NCBI GenBank assembly: GCA_947623615.1
Contig: CANQHH010000084.1
Location: forward strand, 1 to 5,789
Length of the DNA: 5,789 nt
Origin: an uncultured Clostridia bacterium
Lineage (GTDB): Bacteria > Bacillota > Clostridia > TANB77 > CAG-508
Direction of reading: 5' to 3'
Shown: positions 1-5,680 of the stretch, piece by piece
How positions within the stretch are numbered: position 1 is the stretch's first letter
Layout of the letters: the number at the start of each line of letters is the position of its first letter
The notes under the pieces: model-generated
Database searches by the model: none
What the model was told of the DNA's origin: nothing
What the model saw: the letters and a program-made list of their open reading frames with translations, nothing else
Translations under genes and position numbers: made by a program

Positions 1-1913
1 TCGTTTATTTCTTTTATAGTTCCAAACTCACCATTAAAAACTCCTGTTCCTGATTCAGCTCTACCTTCTGTCTTTTCCCAATAAATATCATAGTTGTTTT
101 TTATTTGCATTATTCTATCGCCTTCTCTGAACACACTTTCCCCATATTTTCTTTCATTTTTATTTTCTGAGCTTGGATTTACTGTATCTTGCAACATTTT
201 ATTTAATTCTTTTGTACCTAATTCTCCCTTCTTAGTTGGTGTAATAACCTGTATATTCTTAAAAAAGTCATAATCACCAAATTTTTTTAATCTTTCACCA
301 CTTAAGGTTATAACATTATACAAAATATTACTTTTATTCACTTCATCAATATAAAAAAAGTCATCTAAATACGTATCTCCACTTTCTTGTATTTCCTGCT
401 TTGTAATAAATTTTTCTCCCTCATTTACTCTATGAGCATTTATAACTATTTTACTTTGTGCTGCTTGTCTAAAAATCTTATTTAATGTTATTGTTGTTAT
501 TTTATCTGATTCTATTATGTCTTTTAACACATTTCCTGGTCCAACAGATGGCAACTGATCTATGTCTCCTACCATTACTAATTTAGTCCCTTTATATATA
601 GCTTTACACAAGTAATTCATTAAAAATAAGTCCACCATCGACATTTCATCAACAATAATAATATCTGCATCTATTGGTGTTACCGATAAGTCCATGTTTA
701 CATTTTTTGTATCATCTGAAACAATACTACCTATCTCCAATAATCTATGTAATGTTTTCGCTTCTTCTCCTGTAGTTTCTGTCATACGTTTAGCTGCTCT
801 TCCAGTTGGGGCGCAAAGTACCGGTTTCATTCCTGCTCCCATATATATATCTATTATTGCTTTTATAATGGTTGTCTTACCAGTTCCCGGTCCACCTGTA
901 ATAACACATACATTATTCTCGTTAATAGATTTTATTGCCTCTTTTTGCTTATCAGAAAGCTTTAATTTAACACCGTTTTCGAAAAGTTGTAATTTTTTAT
1001 CAAAATTTTTAATTCTTTTTATGTTTTTAAAATTATCTAAATCAATAAGCTTTTGGGCTATATTTTGCTCTGCTTTATAATAAGCATATAAATACACCCA
1101 TTCCTCATTATCTCTTTCTTCTATAACAATATCATTTTTAACTTTCATATTTATCAAAACATCTTCAATATCATCAATTTTGACTCCTAAAAGACCATTA
1201 ACATATTCTAATAAGTTTTTATATAATACTGCACAATGCCCATTATATGTTGATAAAACTAAAGCATGCTTTATTCCACTTCTTATTCTATTTTCGCTGT
1301 TATATTCTACCCCCATATCTAAAGCTAATTTATCAATTTTATTAAAATCAACTTTATTTACTAACTCAACTAATATATATGGATTCGACTGTATTTTATC
1401 TATAGAATTAATCCCCAGCTTTTTATATATTGTTTCTGCACTTTGTGGACCAACACCAAATTTTTCTAAAAATCCTACTAATTGCCATATATCCCAATTT
1501 TCAACAAAACATTGAGAAATTTCTATTGCCCTTTCTCTTGTTATTCCTTTAATTTGAGTAAGCTTATCTGGTTCTAACTTAAATACATTTATTGTATCAT
1601 CCCCAAAAGTTGATACTATTTTCTTGGCTGTAGCCGGTCCAACTCCTTTTATACTCCCACTTGCTAAATATCTTTCTAATGCATCTAATGTTTCTGGTAA
1701 CATCTTTTCAAATGTATCAACTTTAAATTGCTCTCCATATTCTTGATGTTCTACAATTTTTCCTATAACTTTCAATGTATCTCCAACATTTATAAATGGA
1801 AGGTATCCTACTATTGTTATCTCCTCATTTTCCGTTGTTTCAAAGCTTGCAATACAATAACTATTTAATTCATTTTTATATATTATTTGTCGTATTTCAC
1901 CTATTAATTCCAA
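1..1913 (-). CDS. recD2: RecD2-type ATP-dependent DNA helicase (YrrC family), 3' end beyond the left edge
   Basis: Superfamily 1B helicase that unwinds DNA 5'-to-3' and acts in repair and replication-fork maintenance without RecB or RecC partners. The first 637 codons are present. An N-terminal domain (about residues 1-75) is followed by helix-hairpin-helix segments near 84-101 (IKGVGPATAKKI), 120-132 and 150-166. The presence of this N-terminal region separates RecD2 from the RecD subunit of RecBCD. Motor motifs are intact: Walker A GGPGTGKT at 340-347 (Lys346), APTGRAAKRM at 368-377, Walker B VDEMS at 421-425, GDIDQLPSVGPG at 449-460, FRQ at 481-483, GDRIMQ at 598-603 and VFNGEFG at 625-631. 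About 100 C-terminal residues, including the last helicase motif, should lie outside the window. The start is TTG at 1911-1913: AGAGG sits 7 nt upstream, the next upstream ATG is out of frame, and an in-frame TGA lies five codons upstream. The gene has its own likely promoter and sits 78 nt after the small gene upstream. Confidence 0.95.
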   Translation of the reverse strand, partial: MELIGEIRQIIYKNELNSYCIASFETTENEEITIVGYLPFINVGDTLKVIGKIVEHQEYGEQFKVDTFEKMLPETLDALERYLASGSIKGVGPATAKKIVSTFGDDTINVFKLEPDKLTQIKGITRERAIEISQCFVENWDIWQLVGFLEKFGVGPQSAETIYKKLGINSIDKIQSNPYILVELVNKVDFNKIDKLALDMGVEYNSENRIRSGIKHALVLSTYNGHCAVLYKNLLEYVNGLLGVKIDDIEDVLINMKVKNDIVIEERDNEEWVYLYAYYKAEQNIAQKLIDLDNFKNIKRIKNFDKKLQLFENGVKLKLSDKQKEAIKSINENNVCVITGGPGTGKTTIIKAIIDIYMGAGMKPVLCAPTGRAAKRMTETTGEEAKTLHRLLEIGSIVSDDTKNVNMDLSVTPIDADIIIVDEMSMVDLFLMNYLCKAIYKGTKLVMVGDIDQLPSVGPGNVLKDIIESDKITTITLNKIFRQAAQSKIVINAHRVNEGEKFITKQEIQESGDTYLDDFFYIDEVNKSNILYNVITLSGERLKKFGDYDFFKNIQVITPTKKGELGTKELNKMLQDTVNPSSENKNERKYGESVFREGDRIMQIKNNYDIYWEKTEGRAESGTGVFNGEFGTIKEIN

Positions 1914-1945
1914 TGTATAACCTCTTCATATTTTTTGCTATCCTT

Positions 1946-1974
1946 ATTTTATATTAATTCCAGTATTTTGTAAA
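1946..1974 (-). promoter_or_regulatory. Probable sigma-A promoter of recD2
   Basis: On the minus strand, TTTACA (1969-1974, 5 of 6 matches to TTGACA) is followed by exactly 17 nt and then TAAAAT (1946-1951, 5 of 6 matches to TATAAT). Transcription would start near 1939, leaving a leader of about 25 nt before the TTG codon, with AGAGG (1921-1925) as the ribosome binding site. This suggests that recD2 can be expressed separately from the small upstream gene. The call rests on sequence match only, and AT-rich DNA gives chance matches, but the spacing and position are ideal. Confidence 0.6.
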
Positions 1975-1978
1975 TACT
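1962..1978. repeat. Perfect inverted repeat over the recD2 -35 box (possible operator)
   Basis: AGTATTT-TGT-AAATACT: 7-bp perfect arms around a 3-bp centre. The repeat spans the whole -35 hexamer of the predicted recD2 promoter. On the minus strand no U-run follows, so it is not an intrinsic terminator for the upstream gene. A repressor binding here would block the polymerase. It does not match the Bacillus-type LexA box (GAAC-N4-GTTC) that would be expected for SOS control. It could also be a weak 3' end hairpin for the small upstream gene, or chance in AT-rich DNA. Confidence 0.4.
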
Positions 1979-1991
1979 TTCTTATTCTATA

Positions 1992-2348
1992 TTACTTTGT
2001 TTCATTTATATTATCCATAACCGATTTACACTCTCTCCAATTTAGAAAACTTACATTTTCATAATCTTTACTTAATTTCATTAAAATTTTCATTGTATCA
2101 TCACTTGAATCTAAATCTGTTATAATAATATTTTTTACTAATTCTTCTCCTCCATAAAATAATCTAAATAATGCTGTTCGTAAAAATCCCTCTATTTTAT
2201 TCTCTTGATTCTTAACTGCAACTATTATGTAAATACCGTCAGATTTCATGTTTGTATATGTAAAAATGTATATTATATTCTTTATTATCTCAAACAATCC
2301 ATAAAGAGCTAAAACCCAAAATATCCCATTAACCAAAAATTCTACCAT
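1992..2348 (-). CDS. Small membrane-anchored protein resembling the N-terminal half of a GT-A (family 2) glycosyltransferase; function unknown
   Basis: 118 residues from the preferred start. Residues about 3-30 form one hydrophobic transmembrane segment (FLVNGIFWVLALYGLFEII). A soluble part follows: IYIIVAVKNQENKIEGFL (39-56) resembles the first strand and helix of family 2 glycosyltransferases (IIPVYNEE..IE..L). NIIITDLDSSDDTMKIL (73-89) resembles their second strand and nucleotide-binding loop (IVVDDGSTDDT..I). The protein stops soon after the next strand (VSFLNW, 99-104), so the later metal-binding DxD and the acceptor-side catalytic half are absent. Either it is a non-catalytic relative or a remnant. 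There is no frameshift continuation visible in the 78 nt before recD2. An ATG six codons upstream (2366) is in frame, but the ribosome binding site AGAAGGA at 2355-2361 lies inside that extension and fits the ATG at 2348. The gene follows the alpha operon terminator and precedes recD2. I cannot name a function. Confidence 0.75.
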   Translation of the reverse strand: MVEFLVNGIFWVLALYGLFEIIKNIIYIFTYTNMKSDGIYIIVAVKNQENKIEGFLRTALFRLFYGGEELVKNIIITDLDSSDDTMKILMKLSKDYENVSFLNWRECKSVMDNINETK

Positions 2349-2354
2349 AATATT

Positions 2355-2361
2355 TCCTTCT
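2355..2361 (-). promoter_or_regulatory. Ribosome binding site that decides the start of the small glycosyltransferase-like gene
   Basis: AGAAGGA lies 6 nt before the ATG at 2346-2348. The alternative in-frame ATG at 2364-2366 has only AT-rich sequence ahead of it (AATATTTAATATATATG), with no purine-rich site. This favours the shorter 118-residue product over a 124-residue one. Confidence 0.65.
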
Positions 2362-2377
2362 TTCATATATATTAAAT

Positions 2378-2406
2378 ATTATGAATAAAATTATATTTGG
2401 TGAAAA
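2378..2406 (-). promoter_or_regulatory. Possible weak promoter of the small glycosyltransferase-like gene
   Basis: Just downstream of the operon terminator, TTTTCA (2401-2406, 4 of 6 matches) is followed by 17 nt and CATAAT (2378-2383, 5 of 6 matches). A perfect TATAAT also lies at 2390-2395 but has no credible -35 box at the right distance. A promoter is needed here if the terminator is efficient. Which of the two -10 boxes is used cannot be decided from sequence. Confidence 0.3.
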
Positions 2407-2413
2407 TAAAGGC

Positions 2414-2450
2414 AAAAAAAAATGACTTGTTTTATAACAAATCATTTTTT
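2414..2450 (-). terminator. Rho-independent terminator of the rpsM-rplQ operon
   Basis: The hairpin begins a few bases after the rplQ stop codon. An 11-bp stem with one G-U pair (AATGATTTGTT with AACAAGTCATT on the minus strand) closes a 4-nt loop, and the stem is extended by flanking A/U pairs. It ends in a run of nine U residues (plus-strand A run 2414-2422). A T-run on the other side means it could also work in the opposite direction, although no plus-strand gene is seen here. It marks the end of the ribosomal operon. Confidence 0.9.
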
Positions 2451-2455
2451 GCTTA

Positions 2456-2980
2456 TTAAACTAATTGTAATATAACGATTTCTGCTGCGTCTCCTCTTCT
2501 ATTTCCAAGTTTTAAGATACGAGTGTATCCACCTTGTCTTCCTTCATATTTTGGAGCTATTTCGTTAAATAATTTTGCTGTTAAATCGATATTATTTCCT
2601 TCACTATCTTTTACTTTATTTAATGTTTTCATCATTTTTCTTCTTGCATTTAATCTTGAAGGCATGTCTTTTTGTCTTTTTTCTGTAGTCTCTTCTCTAA
2701 CTACTTTTAGGTATTCTTTACCATTTTTGCTTTTTACAAGTTCTGTTACTTTATTTCCCTTACTATCTAGCTTGGCTCTTGATACTTTAACATCAACTGT
2801 CTCAAAATTATCTTTTTCTTTTACTGCTAACGCAATTAAACTATCAGCTATTGATTTAACTTCTTTGGCTCTTGCTTCAGTTGTTTGTATTTTTTCATGT
2901 AATATTAAATCAGTTACTTGAGTTCTTAGCATTGCTAACCTAATATCAGTTGTTTTACCTAATTTTCTATTAATCGCCAC
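2456..2980 (-). CDS. rplQ: 50S ribosomal protein L17 with a central insertion
   Basis: L17 is a large-subunit protein located near the peptide exit tunnel. The N-terminal signature is clear (RKLGKTTDIRLAMLR at 5-19, then KIQTTEARAKEV). The C-terminal signature is also present (LFNEIAPKYEGRQGGYTRIL, then GNRRGDAAEIVILQLV to the end). At 174 residues it is about 60 longer than the usual 110-130. The extra residues lie mainly at about 57-106, a charged, Lys/Glu-rich segment between the two conserved halves. Both halves align without a break in frame, so this is an in-frame insertion rather than an error. I associate such long L17 forms with gut Clostridia. The start is GTG, with AGGAGG 10 nt upstream at 2991-2996; it follows rpoA by 20 nt and is the last gene before the terminator. 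Confidence 0.97.
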   Translation of the reverse strand: MAINRKLGKTTDIRLAMLRTQVTDLILHEKIQTTEARAKEVKSIADSLIALAVKEKDNFETVDVKVSRAKLDSKGNKVTELVKSKNGKEYLKVVREETTEKRQKDMPSRLNARRKMMKTLNKVKDSEGNNIDLTAKLFNEIAPKYEGRQGGYTRILKLGNRRGDAAEIVILQLV

Positions 2981-3000
2981 TTTGCTTCTCCCTCCTATTT

Positions 3001-3948
3001 TTATTCTTCATCTCTAATAAAGTCTAAGCCTAACAATTGTAATTTATTAATTACCTCATCTAATGATTTTTTACCTAGATTTCTTACTTTCATCATTTCA
3101 GCAATTGATTTATTTGTTAAATCTTCAACTGTTGAAATTCCTGCTCTTTTTAAACAATTAAATGATCTTACAGATAATTCTAAATCTTCTATTGACATTT
3201 CTAATACTTTTTCTTTTTTATTCTCTTCTTTTTCGACCATTACTTGTGTATTTTTTGCAGTTTCTGATAAGTCTATAAATAATTCTAGATGACCAGTCAT
3301 AACTTTTGCTGCTAAACTTAAAGCCTCGTAAGGTTTTAAGCTTCCATCTGTCCATACTTCTATACATAATTTATCATAATCAACTCTTTGACCTACCCTG
3401 GTATTTTCAACTGAATAATTTACTTTTTTTACAGGTGTAAATATAGAATCAATTGGTAGCACTCCTAATGGTTGATCCTGCTTTTTATTTTTCTCAGCTG
3501 TATTATATCCTCTTCCCATTTCTGCAGTTAATTCCATTTTTAAACGTCCACCTTCAGATACTGTTGCTATATGTAAATCTGGATTTAGTATTTCTACAGT
3601 TCCATCAGTTATAATGTCTCCTGCTTTTACTTCCCCTGGTCCCTCAAAATCAATTCTTAACGCTTTTTCTTCATTTTTATCTAGCTTTAGTCTTACACTT
3701 TTCAAATTAACAATTATTTCTGGAACATCTTCTACTACATCTTTAATTGTAGAAAATTCATGTAGAACTCCATCTATTTTTACGCTCGTAATAGCGCTTC
3801 CAGGAAGTGATGATAGTAATATTCTTCTCAATGAATTTCCAATTGTAATTCCATATCCTCTTTCTAATGGTTCACAAATGAATTTTGCATAATTACCATC
3901 CTTGTCAATTTCTAAGCATTTAATATTTGGTTTTTCAAATTCTATCAT
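3001..3948 (-). CDS. rpoA: DNA-directed RNA polymerase subunit alpha
   Basis: 315 residues, normal length. The alpha subunit dimerises to start core polymerase assembly and its C-terminal domain binds upstream promoter DNA and activators. The N-terminal dimerisation and assembly domain spans about 1-230: TIGNSLRRILLSSLPGSAIT at 35-54, GRGYNTAEKNK at 145-155, and LPIDSIFTPVKKVNY near 164-178. A Lys/Glu-rich linker follows at about 230-250. The C-terminal helix-hairpin-helix domain (about 252-308) contains LELSVRSFNCLKRAGI, with Arg261 and Asn264 at the positions of Escherichia coli Arg265 and Asn268, which contact DNA. RNLGKKSLDEV at 289-299 is the second DNA-contacting element. AGGAGG at 3954-3959 lies 5 nt before the ATG. 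A 47-nt gap separates it from rpsD. Confidence 0.99.
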   Translation of the reverse strand: MIEFEKPNIKCLEIDKDGNYAKFICEPLERGYGITIGNSLRRILLSSLPGSAITSVKIDGVLHEFSTIKDVVEDVPEIIVNLKSVRLKLDKNEEKALRIDFEGPGEVKAGDIITDGTVEILNPDLHIATVSEGGRLKMELTAEMGRGYNTAEKNKKQDQPLGVLPIDSIFTPVKKVNYSVENTRVGQRVDYDKLCIEVWTDGSLKPYEALSLAAKVMTGHLELFIDLSETAKNTQVMVEKEENKKEKVLEMSIEDLELSVRSFNCLKRAGISTVEDLTNKSIAEMMKVRNLGKKSLDEVINKLQLLGLDFIRDEE

Positions 3949-3995
3949 TTTTACCTCCTAAATTTAGAAATATGTCACTTCTTTATACTATACTA

Positions 3996-4622
3996 TTATT
4001 TTGAATAAAGCTCTACTATTAAGTGTTCTTCTACTGGTAAATCAACATCAGTTCTTTCAGCTAGTCTAATTACTTTACCACTTAATTTACTTTCATTTTT
4101 TTGTAACCATTCTGGAACTGGTCTTGCAGAATTTTCTTCTACATTTGCCTTAATTACTTTATTATCTTTTCTTATTTCTCTTACAGAAATTTCATCTCCT
4201 GATTTAACTAGATATGATGGTATATCAACTTTATGTCCATTTACCTCAAATGCTCCATGTGTTATAAGCATTCTTGCTTGTGCTCTTGAACTTCCATATC
4301 CTAATCTATATACAACATTATCTAATCTTCTTTCTAATATTTGAAGTAAAACTTCACCTGTTTTTCCTCTAGAATTTGAAGCCATTTCAAAATATTTTCT
4401 AAATTGTTTTTCACTTACACCATAAAAAGCTTTTGTTTTTTGCTTTTCTCTTAACTGTGTACCATATTCTGATAGCTTTTTCTTTTTTTGTCCATTTTGT
4501 CCTGGTGCATAGTTTCTTCTTGAAATACTGCATTTATCTGTATAACATCTTGAACCCTTTAAAAACAATTTTTGTCCTTCTCTACGACAAATACGGCATT
4601 GCTCATCTTTATATCTTGCCAT
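3996..4622 (-). CDS. rpsD: 30S ribosomal protein S4, zinc-ribbon form
   Basis: 208 residues, standard length. S4 binds the 5' domain of 16S rRNA and starts small-subunit assembly; in several bacteria it also represses its own operon. The N-terminus has Cys9-X2-Cys12 and Cys26-X4-Cys31, a full set of zinc ligands. The family signature CRICRREGQKLFLKGSRCYT is clear, and the RNA-binding S4 domain spans about 98-150 (RRLDNVVYRLGYGSSRAQAR, then LITHGAFEVNGHKV). The ribosome binding site GGAAGGTG is at 4633-4640, 10 nt before the ATG. It follows rpsK by 25 nt. Its place inside the alpha operon matches Escherichia coli and many Clostridia, unlike Bacillus subtilis where rpsD stands alone. This makes it the leading candidate to regulate the structured leader ahead of rpsM. 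Confidence 0.98.
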   Translation of the reverse strand: MARYKDEQCRICRREGQKLFLKGSRCYTDKCSISRRNYAPGQNGQKKKKLSEYGTQLREKQKTKAFYGVSEKQFRKYFEMASNSRGKTGEVLLQILERRLDNVVYRLGYGSSRAQARMLITHGAFEVNGHKVDIPSYLVKSGDEISVREIRKDNKVIKANVEENSARPVPEWLQKNESKLSGKVIRLAERTDVDLPVEEHLIVELYSK

Positions 4623-4647
4623 CTTAAATTTTCACCTTCCTTAAATT

Positions 4648-5046
4648 TTATACTCTACGTCTTTTTGGTGGTCTACAACCATTATGTGGTATTGGTGTTA
4701 CATCCTTAATACTACTAATTTCTAATCCTGCTGATTGTAATGACCTAATTGCTGCTTCACGTCCTGAACCTGGACCTCTTACAAATACTTCAACTGATTT
4801 TAGTCCGTGCTCCATAGCAGCTTTAGCAGCTGTTTCTGCTACTTCTCCTGCTGCAAATGGTGTACTTTTTCTTGATCCTTTGAATCCAAGTTCACCAGCA
4901 CTTGCCCAAGATATTGCATTACCTTGTACATCAGTTATTGTAACTATAGTGTTATTAAAACTAGAATGAATATGTGCCATACCTTTTTCTATATTTTTTC
5001 TATCTCTTCTTCTAGTTACTCTCTTTGTTACATTTTTTGTAGCCAT
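4648..5046 (-). CDS. rpsK: 30S ribosomal protein S11
   Basis: 132 residues, typical length. S11 forms part of the 30S platform near the decoding region and contacts 16S rRNA with its basic tail. Recognisable segments are AHIHSSFNNTIVTITD at 24-39, GFKGSRKSTPFAA at 54-66, VFVRGPGSGREAAIR at 87-101 and the C-terminal signature DVTPIPHNGCRPPKRRRV. The ATG at 5046 has AGGAGG at 5058-5063, 11 nt upstream. The 59-nt gap to rpsM contains an all-A/T perfect palindrome and nothing else obvious. Confidence 0.98.
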   Translation of the reverse strand: MATKNVTKRVTRRRDRKNIEKGMAHIHSSFNNTIVTITDVQGNAISWASAGELGFKGSRKSTPFAAGEVAETAAKAAMEHGLKSVEVFVRGPGSGREAAIRSLQSAGLEISSIKDVTPIPHNGCRPPKRRRV

Positions 5047-5105
5047 TTTTCTTATTTCCTCCTTTTAGTCTAAACTTACAATTAATTTTTAAAAATTAAA
5101 ATTTT

Positions 5106-5471
5106 CTATTTTTTGCTCTTGCTAACTAATTTTCTAGGTCCTTTCCTTGTACGAGCATTAGTTTTTGTTCTTTGTCCTCTTACTGGAAGTCCTCTTCTAT
5201 GTCTTAGACCTCTATAACATCCTATTTCAGTAAGTCTTTTTATATTTAATGCAACCTCTCTACGTAAGTCTCCTTCAACCTTATAACCATCCATAGCTTT
5301 TCTTATTGCTTGTACTTGGTCATCTGTTAAGTCTTTAACTCTTACATCTGGACTTACTTTAGCTTCTTTTAATATTTTTTGAGAACTTGTTAAACCTATA
5401 CCATATATATATGTTAAACCAATCTCCACTCTTTTTTCTCTAGGTAAATCTACTCCTGCTATACGAGCCAT
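5106..5471 (-). CDS. rpsM: 30S ribosomal protein S13
   Basis: 121 residues, standard length. S13 sits in the 30S head and forms intersubunit bridges with the 50S subunit and contacts to P-site tRNA. It starts MARIAGVDLPREKR, has the helix-turn-rich region YIYGIGLTSSQKIL at 21-34, and carries the signature RGLRHRRGLPVRGQRTKTNA at 87-106, followed by a basic tail ending KSKK. GGAGGTG at 5483-5489 precedes the ATG by 11 nt, and a second purine run (AAGGA, 5477-5481) is closer. It is the first gene after a structured 209-nt spacer, so its translation is the likely control point for the genes that follow. Confidence 0.98.
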   Translation of the reverse strand: MARIAGVDLPREKRVEIGLTYIYGIGLTSSQKILKEAKVSPDVRVKDLTDDQVQAIRKAMDGYKVEGDLRREVALNIKRLTEIGCYRGLRHRRGLPVRGQRTKTNARTRKGPRKLVSKSKK

Positions 5472-5482
5472 AATTTTCCTTG

Positions 5483-5490
5483 CACCTCCA
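5483..5490 (-). promoter_or_regulatory. rpsM Shine-Dalgarno sequence with an upstream anti-Shine-Dalgarno partner
   Basis: TGGAGGTG (5483-5490) can pair over 8 nt with CACCTTTA (5530-5537) in the leader: six standard pairs and two G-U pairs, with 39 nt between the arms. The partner overlaps the 3' strand of the leader hairpin at 5527-5570, so the two pairings compete. This would allow a translational on/off switch. It is seen by base-pairing inspection only. Confidence 0.45.
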
Positions 5491-5515
5491 CTTATTTTTT
5501 ATTATTTTTATTTTG

Positions 5516-5580
5516 CGTTTGAGTTTTATTAAAGGTGAAATGCATTGGCACTTACGTCCAATCTTTAATATTTTCAAACA
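5516..5580 (-). ncRNA. Structured mRNA leader ahead of rpsM: GNRA-capped hairpin (candidate ribosomal-protein autoregulatory element)
   Basis: Nested pairing on the minus strand: an outer stem GTTTGA/TCAAAC (5574-5579 with 5517-5522, plus one U-G pair), then an 8-bp stem TATTAAAG/CTTTAATA (5563-5570 with 5527-5534), stacked on a 7-bp stem ATTGGAC/GT-CCAAT with a single bulged G (5549) and a GUAA tetraloop of the GNRA class (5552-5555). A 9-nt bulge GCATTTCAC (5535-5543) lies on the 3' side. No U-run follows, so it is not a terminator. Ribosomal protein leaders commonly have this form, and S4 (encoded two genes downstream) controls the equivalent Escherichia coli operon through a leader at the same place. 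I do not recognise it as a named family. Confidence 0.5.
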
Positions 5581-5588
5581 ATATATTA

Positions 5589-5667
5589 AACACAAACCTA
5601 ATTATATAACCTTATATATGACTTGAATCATATATAAAGTTACAGCCGCTATCATAAGATTTGTGTT
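5589..5667 (-). repeat. 79-bp nested inverted repeat between rpmJ and rpsM (leader structure or miniature element)
   Basis: Outer 11-bp arms AACACAAATCT (5657-5667) and AGGTTTGTGTT (5589-5599) pair with one G-U. Inside, a 17-bp stem (5628-5644 with 5605-5621, two G-U pairs) closes the 6-nt loop TTCAAG. Between the stems is an asymmetric internal loop of 12 nt (containing AGCGGC) against 5 nt. There is no U-run after it on the transcribed strand. The outer arms are directly flanked on both sides by ATTA (5585-5588 and 5668-5671), which would fit the target duplication of a miniature inverted-repeat element, although four A/T bases are easily matched by chance. It may equally be the upstream domain of the rpsM leader. 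Confidence 0.5.
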
Positions 5668-5680
5668 ATTAACAATTTTA

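Noticed and set aside
694..1515. Plus-strand open frames at 694-1080 and 1180-1515
   Set aside because: They lie wholly antisense to the well-supported recD2 frame, show no recognisable domain and have no ribosome binding site.
2660..2812. A frameshift or assembly error in rplQ to explain its extra length
   Set aside because: Both conserved halves of L17 are in the same frame with normal codon use through the insertion, and similar long forms are known to me from Clostridia.
3958..3967. CTAAATTTAG palindrome just upstream of the rpoA Shine-Dalgarno
   Set aside because: A 10-bp A/T-rich self-complementary site overlapping the ribosome binding site by a few bases is expected by chance at this composition, and it cannot form a hairpin with a loop of normal size.
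2523..4627. Plus-strand open frames inside rplQ, rpoA and rpsD (2523-2921, 3614-3892, 4433-4627)
   Set aside because: All are antisense shadows of conserved ribosomal or polymerase genes, and their hydrophobic, Phe/Ser/Leu-rich composition is what the reverse of Lys/Glu-rich coding sequence gives.
5082..5099. 18-bp perfect palindrome TTAATTTTTAAAAATTAA in the rpsM-rpsK gap
   Set aside because: It consists only of A and T in two simple runs, gives a weak RNA stem with no room for a loop, and is not followed by a U-run. Chance is sufficient.
5600..5635. TATAAT-like hexamer in the rpmJ-rpsM spacer as an internal promoter for rpsM
   Set aside because: TATAAT occurs on the minus strand near 5602-5607, but no hexamer at 16-18 nt upstream is close to TTGACA, and the sequence is part of a long RNA stem. 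Not enough to call.
5516..5667. The two spacer hairpins as intrinsic terminators or attenuators after rpmJ
   Set aside because: On the transcribed strand neither is followed by a U-run: the sequence after the first is mixed and after the second is A-rich. Their form fits a translational rather than a transcriptional device.
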